A DNA stretch of 23,972 bases from JBLHKE01 sp047619485. GTDB lineage: Bacteria > Verrucomicrobiota > Verrucomicrobiia > Verrucomicrobiales > DEV007. The notes beneath the pieces were generated by a model. The model had not been told where the DNA came from, ran no database searches, and saw only the letters and a program-made list of their open reading frames with translations. A program made the position numbers and the translations under genes. Location: NCBI GenBank assembly GCA_047619485.1, contig JBLHKE010000025.1, forward strand, positions 1-23,972, given 5' to 3'. This document shows, one piece after another, positions 1 through 6,524 of this stretch. Each line of letters opens with the position of its first letter. Within the stretch, counting starts at the first letter, position 1.

Positions 1-104
1 TTGGGCTAAGCTATCTGGTGATAGTGGGCGCTTTAGCAACGAAGACAGCGGGGATTTTATCAAGCTCCAGCCCGCATGAGGTTTTCGGAGGTGCCCCTAA
101 TACG

Positions 105-731
105 ATGAAAAACACCAGCCGGGCCACCGCCACCGCCATTGTCCTGCATTTCATGCTCAGCAGCGTGCTTGCCGATCCACCAGCGATCACCGAGATCCGC
201 GCGCGCTACGCTTAAGTCGATGCGGCAGAACTGAAATGGGAGCCTCTAGAACCGCCATTTGAAGACGAATACAGTGGCACCTTCAGGCGTGGATTACTCG
301 ACGGCAAGGTCGTCAAAACCGTCCTCGGCTTTAGCATGGGCGACCATGGTGGCAGCACCGCCGAGACCTACTACAATCAGGAAGGCGAACCCGTATTCCT
401 GTTCCACTTCCGCTCGCACTGGACTTTTACCGGCAAGGAGGAAGGCGATACGGAAGACCGCGTGACCGAGCGACGCGTCTATTTCAACGGTGGACAAATC
501 ATCCGCGCGCTCGAGAAAAAATACGTATTCGCCGATGAGTCCGAGATGCAGAAAGCGGCCAACACGGCGAAGCACACAACCCTCGATTACTCCCCGCAGG
601 CCGCCGCAAGGTTGTTGCCGACGCTGAAAGAGCTGCGCGACGCCAAAGCCGCTAAGGGCTTGTCAGTAAATAACTCCTACAATCTGCTGGTTATTTTGGC
701 CATCACCCGCGTTAGCTTCCAACTCAATTAG
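105..731 (+). pseudogene. Secreted hypothetical protein interrupted by an in-frame TAA
   Basis: An ATG at 105 (GGAGG at 87-91, a long 13-nt spacing) opens a protein with a hydrophobic N-terminal stretch (VLHFMLSSVLADPP) that looks like a signal peptide. The frame hits TAA at 213-215, then stays open in the same frame to the TAG at 729-731. The downstream part reads as one coherent, charged and aromatic-rich protein (for example TAETYYNQEGEPVFLFHF), with no good start directly after the stop. I therefore read this as one gene of about 200 aa with a nonsense codon, not two genes. The last 20 or so residues (SVNNSYNLLVILAITRV) look unlike the rest and may come from a further frameshift or deletion. 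I do not recognise the family. The alternative is a separate 131-aa ORF starting at ATG 336. Confidence 0.5.
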
Positions 732-762
732 CGCGCTATCATCGCTGAAATCTGCCTTGGTG

Positions 763-1242
763 ATGGCTAAAATTACGGCGCATCTTTGTATGCCTTATTT
801 CCTGACAACCCCTAAGGTTGTCGTCCTCGCCAAGAACCTGGACAGAGCCAATCAACGCCTCACCGAATCAACGATCTCCAACTCGCCCAAAGATTGGGGT
901 TCAGTCGCGACCCCGGACAAGCGCCCGACGCAGAACACATCGATATCCGCAGCCAACGCCGCGTTTGGAATCCTCATCGCCCTCGACCTCATCCAAGAAG
1001 GCGAAAACGCCGAACGCCCACGTTACATCGACACCGATATTTTGGAAGTGAGCAAACAGGCAGCCACCGTCGTGATCACTCTCGACGGCCTCCTAGATGA
1101 CGAAATCAAAAGGATCCGCTACCGAATCGCGCTAGAAAAAACCCCGGCAGCGTGGCAGCTGAAAGCCATCGGTCAGCAAACGCAGAAATGGCCTGATCGT
1201 AGCCCAGGCAAGCAGTCAATCTGGCGCAAACCGACCCATTGA
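763..1242 (+). CDS. Small hypothetical protein, possibly a degraded secreted protein
   Basis: This is an unrecognised protein of about 159 aa. Its C-terminal half (TVVITLDGLLDDEIKRIRYR, then AAWQLKAIGQQTQKW) has the layout of small secreted proteins in which a V-x-V strand and a DDS/DDE turn are followed by an R-Y-R strand, a W-x-hydrophobic strand and a final Cys-bearing G-R-G turn. That resemblance is from memory only, and the usual cysteines are absent here. The N-terminus has no clear signal peptide and no good Shine-Dalgarno sequence. ATG 763 was chosen over the in-frame TTG 757 and GTG 760 because it is the only ATG. It lies 31 bp after the broken secreted-protein gene and before the tRNA, so it may also be decaying. 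Confidence 0.45.
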   Translation: MAKITAHLCMPYFLTTPKVVVLAKNLDRANQRLTESTISNSPKDWGSVATPDKRPTQNTSISAANAAFGILIALDLIQEGENAERPRYIDTDILEVSKQAATVVITLDGLLDDEIKRIRYRIALEKTPAAWQLKAIGQQTQKWPDRSPGKQSIWRKPTH

Positions 1243-1260
1243 AGTGAATCGAAATTCTAG

Positions 1261-1288
1261 TTGATGGTAGAAACTCGACGGATATAGT
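1261..1288 (+). promoter_or_regulatory. Candidate sigma70-type promoter for the tRNA-Leu gene
   Basis: TTGATG at 1261-1266 and TATAGT at 1283-1288 are separated by 16 bp. They resemble a -35/-10 pair, about 90 bp upstream of the tRNA on the same strand, with no gene in between. This is pattern matching only. Confidence 0.35.
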
Positions 1289-1378
1289 GGACGTCCTGAT
1301 GAATTTACCAACAAGCCCACAGCCGCCCAGTCTTCCCGACTTGGCAGGCCAAAGCGGTTCATCAGGAACTAGAGAAAA

Positions 1379-1460
1379 GCCGACGTGGCGGAATTGGTAG
1401 ACGCGACGGATTCAAAATCCGTTATCTTCGGATGTGCCGGTTCGATTCCGGCCGTCGGTA
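1379..1460 (+). tRNA. tRNA-Leu (anticodon CAA)
   Basis: The cloverleaf is complete. The acceptor is GCCGACG (1379-1385) pairing with CGTCGGT (1453-1459), with a terminal G-U pair and discriminator A1460. The D arm contains GGTAGACGC. The anticodon stem ACGGA/TCCGT encloses loop TTCAAAA, which gives anticodon CAA (1413-1415). A long type-II variable arm (about 1423-1435) is typical of leucine tRNAs. The T arm GCCGG-TTCGATT-CCGGC spans 1436-1452. The 3' CCA is not encoded. It decodes UUG. Direct repeats follow its 3' end and may mark a tRNA-targeted integration site. Confidence 0.95.
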
Positions 1461-1476
1461 TTTCATTCATAATAAG

Positions 1477-1492
1477 CGAGTTACGTGACTCG
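1477..1492. repeat. Near-perfect 16-bp palindrome 3' of the tRNA
   Basis: CGAGT (1477-1481) and ACTCG (1488-1492) flank TACGTG, so the block is almost symmetric around ACGT. It lies 17 bp beyond the tRNA. It may be a weak tRNA terminator, without a following T run, or a protein-binding site beside a former attachment site. Confidence 0.4.
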
Positions 1493-1522
1493 ACAGGGCG
1501 CAACCACCCTAACAATTGTTCT

Positions 1523-1547
1523 AATTGCGACCAAATTGCGACCAAAT
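1523..1547. repeat. 11-bp tandem repeat, AATTGCGACCA, 2.3 copies
   Basis: Two perfect head-to-tail copies (1523-1533 and 1534-1544) are followed by a partial third. They lie about 60 bp 3' of tRNA-Leu in non-coding sequence. Short direct repeats in this position are common as recombinase arm-binding sites of elements inserted in tRNA genes. That role is an inference here. Confidence 0.6.
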
Positions 1548-1589
1548 AAATCTAGCGGTGCTTTTGAATGATCTTCGAGCCACCGGAAT

Positions 1590-1877
1590 TTAGAGCGATA
1601 GGCGGATCGCATCGCGCAATTTCCTGATCGAGGTGCCGGAAACATCCCTTGTCTCCATCTGGCGTTTGTTCCAGTGCAACACGAGCTTGCGCGTTGCGAA
1701 CTTGAGGCCGGCGATGGGCTTGATCACGAACACATCTCCCGGCAGCCGCTTTGCACCGATCGATGGGAGCACCGCGGCGAACTCGCCGCTCTCAACGAGG
1801 GCGAGCGCCTGGAGGAAGCTGGTGGATTCGACGGCAGGCTGCCATGGGATCCCGACCGACTCGAAGTAGTCGGCAAT
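1590..1877 (-). pseudogene. C-terminal fragment of a LysR-type transcriptional regulator
   Basis: Reading leftward from about 1877 to the TAA at 1590-1592, the translation begins IADYFESVGIPWQPAVE and continues STSFLQALALVESGEFAAVL and PSIGAKRLPGDVFVIKP, then WNKRQMETRD and a final helix. This matches the last third of the periplasmic-binding-like effector domain of LysR-type regulators: SFLQAL helix, LV-x-G-x-F-A-A-V-L-P turn, late W-N-x-R strand. A TGA (1878-1880) precedes it in frame. No HTH domain or first effector subdomain is found in any frame to the right, where an unrelated cluster begins. It is therefore a truncated remnant, probably cut by insertion or deletion near 1880. The short internal GTG start at 1772 is unlikely to make a functional protein. 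Confidence 0.6.
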
Positions 1878-1993
1878 TCACTAAATCTGGGCCTAAGGGC
1901 GCGACTGGGTTAAGAACGGCCGGCAAAACAGCCATAATACTTTGAGCGGGCCTATCTATCCGTGGCTCGATTTAACCCAAAGTTAGAGAGAAA

Positions 1994-2209
1994 ATGGCGA
2001 GACCAACACACTACTCGCCGGCGATTGACGCGTTTCTCGTGTCTGCACTCTACCACGAAGCCCGCCGCAAGCGCGTGCCCATGACGAAGCTCCTTGATGA
2101 GCTTCTCAAGGGTGCGCTGGAGGGATCTGAGGGGTGGAAACTGGCACAGACGGATCCGACATCGCTGGCGAAACGACGACAGGGCTACCACCCACAACAA
2201 CGGGGGTAG
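1994..2209 (+). CDS. Small (71 aa) helical protein, possibly a ribbon-helix-helix regulator
   Basis: The ATG follows a purine-rich AGAGAGAAA (1985-1993). The protein begins MARPTHYSPAIDAFLVSALY and continues with HEARRKRVPMTKLLDELL. A short strand followed by two amphipathic helices, with a basic turn ending in V-P-M-T-K-L-L, fits the general outline of ribbon-helix-helix DNA-binding proteins used as plasmid partition or copy regulators and antitoxins. The C-terminal 25 residues look unstructured. It is the first gene of the accessory cluster and is closed by a strong terminator-like hairpin, so it probably has its own transcript. The family assignment is tentative. Confidence 0.6.
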   Translation: MARPTHYSPAIDAFLVSALYHEARRKRVPMTKLLDELLKGALEGSEGWKLAQTDPTSLAKRRQGYHPQQRG

Positions 2210-2237
2210 CCGAAACAACAACGCCCCAGATTTGCAT

Positions 2238-2263
2238 GAGCCCGACCGGCGACGGTCGGGCTC
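2238..2263 (+). terminator. Rho-independent-type hairpin after the 71-aa gene
   Basis: GAGCCCGACC (2238-2247) and GGTCGGGCTC (2254-2263) form a perfect 10-bp stem with a 6-nt loop, followed by TTT. The position just after the 71-aa gene fits termination. The T tract is short. Confidence 0.75.
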
Positions 2264-2561
2264 TTTGCATCTCTGGGCTAAGCCACGCCTAACAGTCGAG
2301 AGCATCCCAACCCGCGACTCCCCTCCCCTTCGCAGGGCACCCGCTGCCCGCACTTCAACTCCTTCAACGATTACCAGCGCCGGCACTGAGCGCGAACAAT
2401 CTGCCATGGCGTGCCGCACGAGCGGCACCACCGGAGCCGGACGGCTGATCCCCGGGCGCTCGGCGCCAGATCGGCCTCCGGCTCCAACATTTTATGAAGC
2501 AGCAATCAACCCTAACAACACAATAAATCCACAACCACAACTAAAAGCAAAACCACGAACA
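2264..2561 (+). other. Gene-free, highly structured leader region
   Basis: No credible CDS covers this stretch. An open frame crosses it but lacks protein-like composition. It contains a perfect 7-bp hairpin, GTGCCGC (2411-2417) with GCGGCAC (2422-2428). Next to it is a long compound hairpin: outer stem GGAGCCGGA (2433-2441) with TCCGGCTCC (2477-2485), plus inner pairing including GGCGC/GCGCC. After 2490 the sequence turns into an A/C-rich, almost G-free leader running to the ATG at 2562. It could be a small RNA, a cis-regulatory element, or a replication or transfer origin. The sequence alone does not decide. Confidence 0.5.
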
Positions 2562-2867
2562 ATGAAACACATTATCGAAATACTGATCCTGCTCGCGATC
2601 ATCGCCTCCATCGGAGCACTGACGAGCTGCAAACCCGAGAAATCGTTCCCCGCTCCGCCGCCCCCTCCGGAACCACACGATGTTCTCAAGGAACAGGTCA
2701 ACCAGGAGCGCGAATTACGCGAAGAGGCTGAAACTCGTGCCGATAAGGAATCGTCCCGGGTGAAATTCTGGGAAAGCGCGTGCGTCTTCGTCTTCGTCGG
2801 AGCCTGCATCGCCTTCATCGCTGGCACAGCTATCGGCTCGAAAGGGAGGAAACATGCAGACTCCTGA
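2562..2867 (+). CDS. Small lipoprotein with central coiled coil and C-terminal membrane segment
   Basis: The ATG at 2562 starts a 101-aa protein. A hydrophobic helix (residues 5-21, ILILLAIIASIGALTS) leads to a lipobox-like L-T-S-C, so Cys22 is probably lipidated. A proline-rich linker (PAPPPPPEP), a charged helical stretch (VNQERELREEAETRADKE) and a second hydrophobic segment (ACVFVFVGACIAFIAGTAIG) follow. A further upstream extension of the frame is rejected because it crosses the structured leader. There is no Shine-Dalgarno sequence; the 5' leader is A/C-rich. It overlaps the next gene by 14 bp, which implies coupled expression. Small coiled-coil lipoprotein plus membrane-protein pairs can be phage spanins, but having both a lipobox and a C-terminal TM is not typical of them, so I leave the function open. 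Confidence 0.65.
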   Translation: MKHIIEILILLAIIASIGALTSCKPEKSFPAPPPPPEPHDVLKEQVNQERELREEAETRADKESSRVKFWESACVFVFVGACIAFIAGTAIGSKGRKHADS

Positions 2868-3405
2868 AGAAGATCCCCTTTGGGATGGCGATCTTGAAGG
2901 AAGCGATGAGAATCAGCTCCCAGCGAACACCTCTCGTCCACATGACGGAGGTGACGGGCCGAAGCGGTTCCAGCTAGAGCTGATACGGAAAGCTTGGAAG
3001 CCCGAGCCGATCGAGAAACCCACGATCGACCCCGAGCTGCCGAAGATGCATTGGCCGGAGCGCTGTGCGGAAGCAATCCGCTACGCGTTCCTCACCGCCG
3101 AACACTGGATCAGCCGGCACGGCGTGCTGCGTGAGTGGCTGCGCCTCAACCTCTGGGTTGGCGTCGCGCTACTCGCTGCGGCGCTCCTGGTCGTCCCACC
3201 GGTCACGATGCTCCTCGAGGGCGTCGCCGAGTGGGCCAGCCTCATCGAGTCCACCACGTCCAACGTCGTCGCCACCGTGATGGGCCTGCCGCCGATCGTC
3301 ATCGCGATCAGCTCGGTGCTGATCCTGATCAAAGTGCTCAGTCTCCGCTGGCAGAGACGCAAGCGCCGGCGGGGCTACCAGGATCAGAACGACCCATACA
3401 ATTAG
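2854..3405 (+). CDS. Hypothetical membrane protein with two TM segments
   Basis: The ATG at 2854 has a good Shine-Dalgarno (GGGAGGA, 2844-2850), unlike most of its neighbours, and lies inside the 3' end of the lipoprotein gene. The 183-aa protein has an acidic, hydrophilic N-terminal half (about residues 1-90), a first TM (LWVGVALLAAALLVVPPV), a short loop, a second TM (MGLPPIVIAISSVLILIKVL) and a strongly basic C-terminus (RWQRRKRRRG). The positive-inside rule puts that tail in the cytoplasm. I do not recognise the family. The overlap suggests it partners with the lipoprotein. Confidence 0.7.
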   Translation: MQTPEEDPLWDGDLEGSDENQLPANTSRPHDGGDGPKRFQLELIRKAWKPEPIEKPTIDPELPKMHWPERCAEAIRYAFLTAEHWISRHGVLREWLRLNLWVGVALLAAALLVVPPVTMLLEGVAEWASLIESTTSNVVATVMGLPPIVIAISSVLILIKVLSLRWQRRKRRRGYQDQNDPYN

Positions 3406-3435
3406 AGCCGCGAACCAAACCCAAACAGAACAAAT

Positions 3436-4878
3436 ATGAAAACAGAAACACAAGCAACAAGCATCACGGTCGCGGTGCGCGACCTCCGCCAGATCCTTAC
3501 CGGTTTCGGCAAGGTCATGGGCAAGACCGCACCTGATTCCGCCCTCGGCTGCGCCCGCTTCATCGCGGACGGGTCGGGACACGCCGACTTGGCCGCGACC
3601 GATGGCGACACCTGGGCGAGCATCCGCCTGACCGACGCAGCCACGGAAGGCAAAGCTGAGTTTCTCGTGCCGGTCGATCGGCTCAAGGAACTCGTCAAAC
3701 CAGCCAAGCCCGCAGATCTCTGCTGCCTCTCCCCATCTGGGGATGGCGTCTCGATATCGACCGGCACGCGAACCAAGGTAGTGAAGGTGCCTCCGGCATC
3801 CGCATTCCCGCGGCCACCAGTGTTCAGCGGCAAATCTCACCCCTTACCGCCCGGAGCAATCCGGGCGATTGGAGAGGCTTTGCGGTGTGCCAGCACCGAC
3901 AAGACCCGCGGCGTCCTCAACGGCGTCAGCCTCGACACCTCCGGCAAGGGGCACCACATCGTCGGCACCGACGGTCGCCACCTCTACACTGCGAACTCGT
4001 TCAAGCTGCCGATCTCCAAACCCGCGATCCTCGCCTCCAATCGCCTCTTCGATTGGAATCCGATCAAGGATGCGAGGGAGTGGAAACTCCGCCATGTGCA
4101 TGACAAGCAAGGCAGAGGCGGCTCCTACGAGATCACTGCAGGTGCGTGGCGGATCATCGGCAAACTGGTCGATGGCGATTACCCTTCCTGGCGGCAAGTC
4201 GTCCCCAGGAACGGCGATCTCACCAGCAAGGTGACGTTCGATCCCGAGAAGCTAAGCGAGATCGCGCCGACGCTGACAAAGCTGCCAGTGGCCAGCCTCG
4301 ACGGCAACAACCACCCCATCGTCGTTCGCGGCGACGGCAAAGTGGTCGAGTTGCTGTGGAAGGAGGCGATCGACGAACCGTATCAGGATCTACCGATCCC
4401 CGGGACGTCCTCCAGCGGCAAGCCTTTCATCATATCGATCGACCGCAGATACCTTGCCAAGGCATTCGCCTTCGGATTCGAGGAGATGCAGGTCGCCGAC
4501 GAGATGAGCCCGGCGCGCTTCACCGACACCGAAGGCCGGCAGATGATCGTCATGCCCCTACGCATGACCGGCGGCATCCCCCCCGAACGATCAACGCCAC
4601 CCGCACCAGCAAACCGCACCCGACAACCAGCAAGAAAACCAAGACAGAAGATGCCCGAGAAAACCCCACCGAGAAAAGCACCGACACAGCCAGCCGACTC
4701 GATCGACGAGGCCATGAGCGAACTGGCGAAAGTCAGAGACACCCTCCGCGAGGCAGCGACCGGACTCCAGTCCGCCGCCGCCAAGTTGAAGAGGGCAAAG
4801 CAAGAACAACGCACCGCGAACAAGGAGATCAGCTCCGTCCGCTCCACGCTCGAATCGCTCCGCAAGGTGCGGCTCTAG
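3436..4878 (+). CDS. dnaN: DNA polymerase III beta-subunit (sliding clamp) homologue with C-terminal coiled-coil extension
   Basis: This is a ring-shaped processivity-clamp homologue, inferred from landmarks in the right order. A first domain (about 10-120) is followed by G-T-D-G-R-H-L-Y at 177-184, the DnaN T-D-G-x-R-L motif of domain 2. Then come LVDGDYPSWRQVVP (about 244-257), matching the L-x-G-x-Y-P-x-W/Y-x-x-V-x-P motif of the 2/3 junction, and MIVMPLRM at 370-377, where chromosomal clamps normally end in M-P-x-R. About 100 extra residues follow: a Pro/Lys/Arg-rich linker and a predicted coiled coil (about 428-478). Divergence and accessory neighbours suggest an element-encoded paralogue, not the chromosomal dnaN. 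It may recruit an element polymerase or compete with the host clamp; that is inference. An A/C-rich leader without Shine-Dalgarno precedes the ATG. Confidence 0.82.
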   Translation: MKTETQATSITVAVRDLRQILTGFGKVMGKTAPDSALGCARFIADGSGHADLAATDGDTWASIRLTDAATEGKAEFLVPVDRLKELVKPAKPADLCCLSPSGDGVSISTGTRTKVVKVPPASAFPRPPVFSGKSHPLPPGAIRAIGEALRCASTDKTRGVLNGVSLDTSGKGHHIVGTDGRHLYTANSFKLPISKPAILASNRLFDWNPIKDAREWKLRHVHDKQGRGGSYEITAGAWRIIGKLVDGDYPSWRQVVPRNGDLTSKVTFDPEKLSEIAPTLTKLPVASLDGNNHPIVVRGDGKVVELLWKEAIDEPYQDLPIPGTSSSGKPFIISIDRRYLAKAFAFGFEEMQVADEMSPARFTDTEGRQMIVMPLRMTGGIPPERSTPPAPANRTRQPARKPRQKMPEKTPPRKAPTQPADSIDEAMSELAKVRDTLREAATGLQSAAAKLKRAKQEQRTANKEISSVRSTLESLRKVRL

Positions 4879-4907
4879 CGAGCAATACCCCACCACACAG
4901 ACACGCA

Positions 4908-4941
4908 GAGCCCGGCCGGCGTTCCATCCGCCGCCGGGCTC
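4908..4941 (+). terminator. GC-rich terminator-like hairpin after the clamp gene
   Basis: GAGCCCGGC (4908-4916) pairs perfectly with GCCGGGCTC (4933-4941), with additional inner GGCG/CGCC pairing, followed by TTGCATG. Stem and flank resemble the hairpin at 2238 (both GAGCCCG...CGGGCTC near TTGCAT). The T run is too short for a classical intrinsic terminator. Confidence 0.6.
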
Positions 4942-4975
4942 TTGCATGCCAACCCATCACCACCAATCCAAAAAC

Positions 4976-6001
4976 ATGAGCAACAGCAACAAACCTAACA
5001 CCGACCTCCTCAAAGTCCTCACCCGCGAGGGAGTCCTCATCAACGTCAGCGTCCGCTACTGGCGGGCGAACAAGAAACTCAACGCACAAGACCTCGGGCT
5101 CGACCCCGACGACGTGTCCGACCGCCTCATCAGCCTCGGCCACAAACGTCTACTCCCCCGTGAAGCAACGTCGCGCCTCAACCTGATCGAGAGCCGCACC
5201 CACGCCTTCATCGAGACCAACACATTCCCGTTCCTCGGGGGCATCGCCAAGTTCCTGCCGAACCCGAAGCTCGCGGAGGTGCAGGCGAAACTCGCCGAGT
5301 TCGAGTCCGAGTTCGCCGACGCCCGCGAGGCGTTCATCGACAGCTATGCAGCTAACCGCGGCGAAGCTCTCGAAGAGTGGCAGGTCATGGCAACCCGCCT
5401 GGCCGCTGATCCGAGGGCGCTGATGGCGGCGATCGCGGACGCCTTCCCCGCCGCGAGCCGGCTGCAGAAGAAGTTCGCCTTCGACGTGCAGATGTTCCAG
5501 ATCGCCGCGCCAGCCAACCTCAGCCGCGAGCTGATCGAGGCCGGCGAACAGGAGCAAGTCATCGAAGCAAGACGAGCTGCCGCCAGCGAGGCGCGGGTGC
5601 GGATCCAATCCGACGCCACGGCCTTCGTGGCCGAGTGCGTCACCGACCTGCGCCAGCAGACCGCCCAGCTCTGCGACGAGATGCTCAACAGCATGCAGCG
5701 AGGCAAGACCGACGGAGTCCACCAGAAGACCCTCAACCGCCTCGTCCGCTTTATCGACCAGTTCAAGGCGATGAACTTCGCCGACGATCGCGAGATGGAG
5801 CAGCGGCTCGAACAGGTGCGCTCTGAGTTCCTCGAACGCAGCGCCGGCGACTACCGCAACAACCCGGCAGCCCAGCGTGACCTGCAGAGCGGCCTTACCA
5901 CCATGCGCGACCACGCCAACGGACTCCTGGAACAGGACGCCAAAGAGTTGGTCGAGCGCTTCGGCCAGATGGGTCGGAGGAAGCTGCAACTCGCGGGCTA
6001 G
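4976..6001 (+). CDS. DUF3150-family protein
   Basis: I start this 341-aa protein at ATG 4976. The in-frame ATG at 4946 lies in the tail of the preceding hairpin and would add only ten residues from the leader. The N-terminal part has the features I associate with DUF3150: an S-V-x-x-W strand with K-K-L-x-x-x-D-L-G-L-D, then S-L-G-H-K-R-L, an alpha-helical stretch with FPFLGGIAKFLPNP, and F-A-F-D-V-Q-M-F-Q-I-A-A-P about 180 residues in. The rest is charged, helical and probably coiled coil. DUF3150 proteins occur in phages and mobile elements, often next to CobS/MoxR-type AAA ATPase and CobT-like VWA genes. Neither partner is present in this window. Molecular function is unknown. It has an A/C-rich leader without Shine-Dalgarno. 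Confidence 0.75.
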   Translation: MSNSNKPNTDLLKVLTREGVLINVSVRYWRANKKLNAQDLGLDPDDVSDRLISLGHKRLLPREATSRLNLIESRTHAFIETNTFPFLGGIAKFLPNPKLAEVQAKLAEFESEFADAREAFIDSYAANRGEALEEWQVMATRLAADPRALMAAIADAFPAASRLQKKFAFDVQMFQIAAPANLSRELIEAGEQEQVIEARRAAASEARVRIQSDATAFVAECVTDLRQQTAQLCDEMLNSMQRGKTDGVHQKTLNRLVRFIDQFKAMNFADDREMEQRLEQVRSEFLERSAGDYRNNPAAQRDLQSGLTTMRDHANGLLEQDAKELVERFGQMGRRKLQLAG

Positions 6002-6018
6002 AAAACAAAACAACAACG

Positions 6019-6058
6019 GTGCTGTGCGTCTGGATCATCCCGATCCGGCGCACGGCAC
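6019..6058 (+). terminator. Long imperfect hairpin between the DUF3150 gene and the 120-aa gene
   Basis: GTGCTGTGCGTCTGGATC (6019-6036) pairs with GATCCGGCGCACGGCAC (6042-6058) around a 5-nt loop, with G-U pairs and one bulge. No T tract follows, so it may be an RNA-processing or 3'-stabilising structure instead of a terminator. Confidence 0.5.
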
Positions 6059-6079
6059 TTCCACCAATCGATACCCATT

Positions 6080-6442
6080 ATGCTAAGCCGCAACCACATC
6101 ATCACGGCGCTCGCCAGTCATGCGCAGCACGTCCATCTCAGCACAACGTGGGAGGAAGATCCCACATTCACCTGGGACGGCGACGGATCCGACCCGACCA
6201 CCAACGGATTCTACGCACACGACGTGACCGTCACCGCCAGGAAAATCGAGGAAGGTCAAATGCTCGAAGCCGCGTCCCACCTCGGTGGGAGCTACAGCCA
6301 ATTCGGTGGCCCGCACTGCCCAGATATCCACGGATACTTTCCGCAGATGGCCGAGGAGGCGCTCGAAGAACTTGGAGAAGCCGGTGCCGCCCAACGCATC
6401 CGCCAGCTGATCCACGCCGACTACGAGTGCTCCACCCCCTAA
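6080..6442 (+). CDS. Hypothetical protein (120 aa) of the accessory cluster
   Basis: The ATG at 6080 follows a short leader without Shine-Dalgarno. The protein is soluble and rich in His, Tyr, Trp and acidic residues. Its centre (HDVTVTARKIEEGQMLEAAS, then HLGGSYSQFGGPHCPDIHGY) combines a beta strand, a helix and a Gly/His-rich loop. It ends in two helices (MAEEALEELGEAGAAQRIRQ). I recognise no family. Position between the DUF3150 and DUF1257-like genes, same strand, similar leader and flanking hairpins support it as a real gene of the same element. Confidence 0.6.
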   Translation: MLSRNHIITALASHAQHVHLSTTWEEDPTFTWDGDGSDPTTNGFYAHDVTVTARKIEEGQMLEAASHLGGSYSQFGGPHCPDIHGYFPQMAEEALEELGEAGAAQRIRQLIHADYECSTP

Positions 6443-6446
6443 TCAC

Positions 6447-6481
6447 GAGAACGGGCATGCCGGCATCGGCGTGTCCTTCTC
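6447..6481 (+). terminator. Imperfect hairpin after the 120-aa gene
   Basis: GAGAACGGGCATGCCG (6447-6462) and CGGCGTGTCCTTCTC (6467-6481) pair around GCAT with G-U pairs and a bulge, starting 4 nt after the stop codon. This is the same layout as the other intergenic hairpins of the cluster. Confidence 0.5.
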
Positions 6482-6524
6482 ATCCCAACGACAACCAAAC
6501 CAGAACCCAAACCCAAATAACATT

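Noticed and set aside
1633..1945. Overlapping plus-strand ORFs of 60-80 codons
   Set aside because: They are antisense to or beyond the LysR fragment, which gives the only recognisable protein sequence here.
2094..2561. Upstream extension of the lipoprotein frame to an ATG at 2094
   Set aside because: It would cross a terminator-like hairpin and a structured region. The translation is Arg/Pro/Thr-rich, whereas ATG 2562 gives a clean lipoprotein signal.
4946..4975. Upstream ATG for the DUF3150 protein
   Set aside because: It lies in the tail of the preceding hairpin and adds only a His/Pro-rich leader translation.
5150..6016. 288-codon open frame on the minus strand
   Set aside because: Antisense to the DUF3150 gene. 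Its Leu/Val/Gly/Glu/His-rich composition without motifs fits a shadow.
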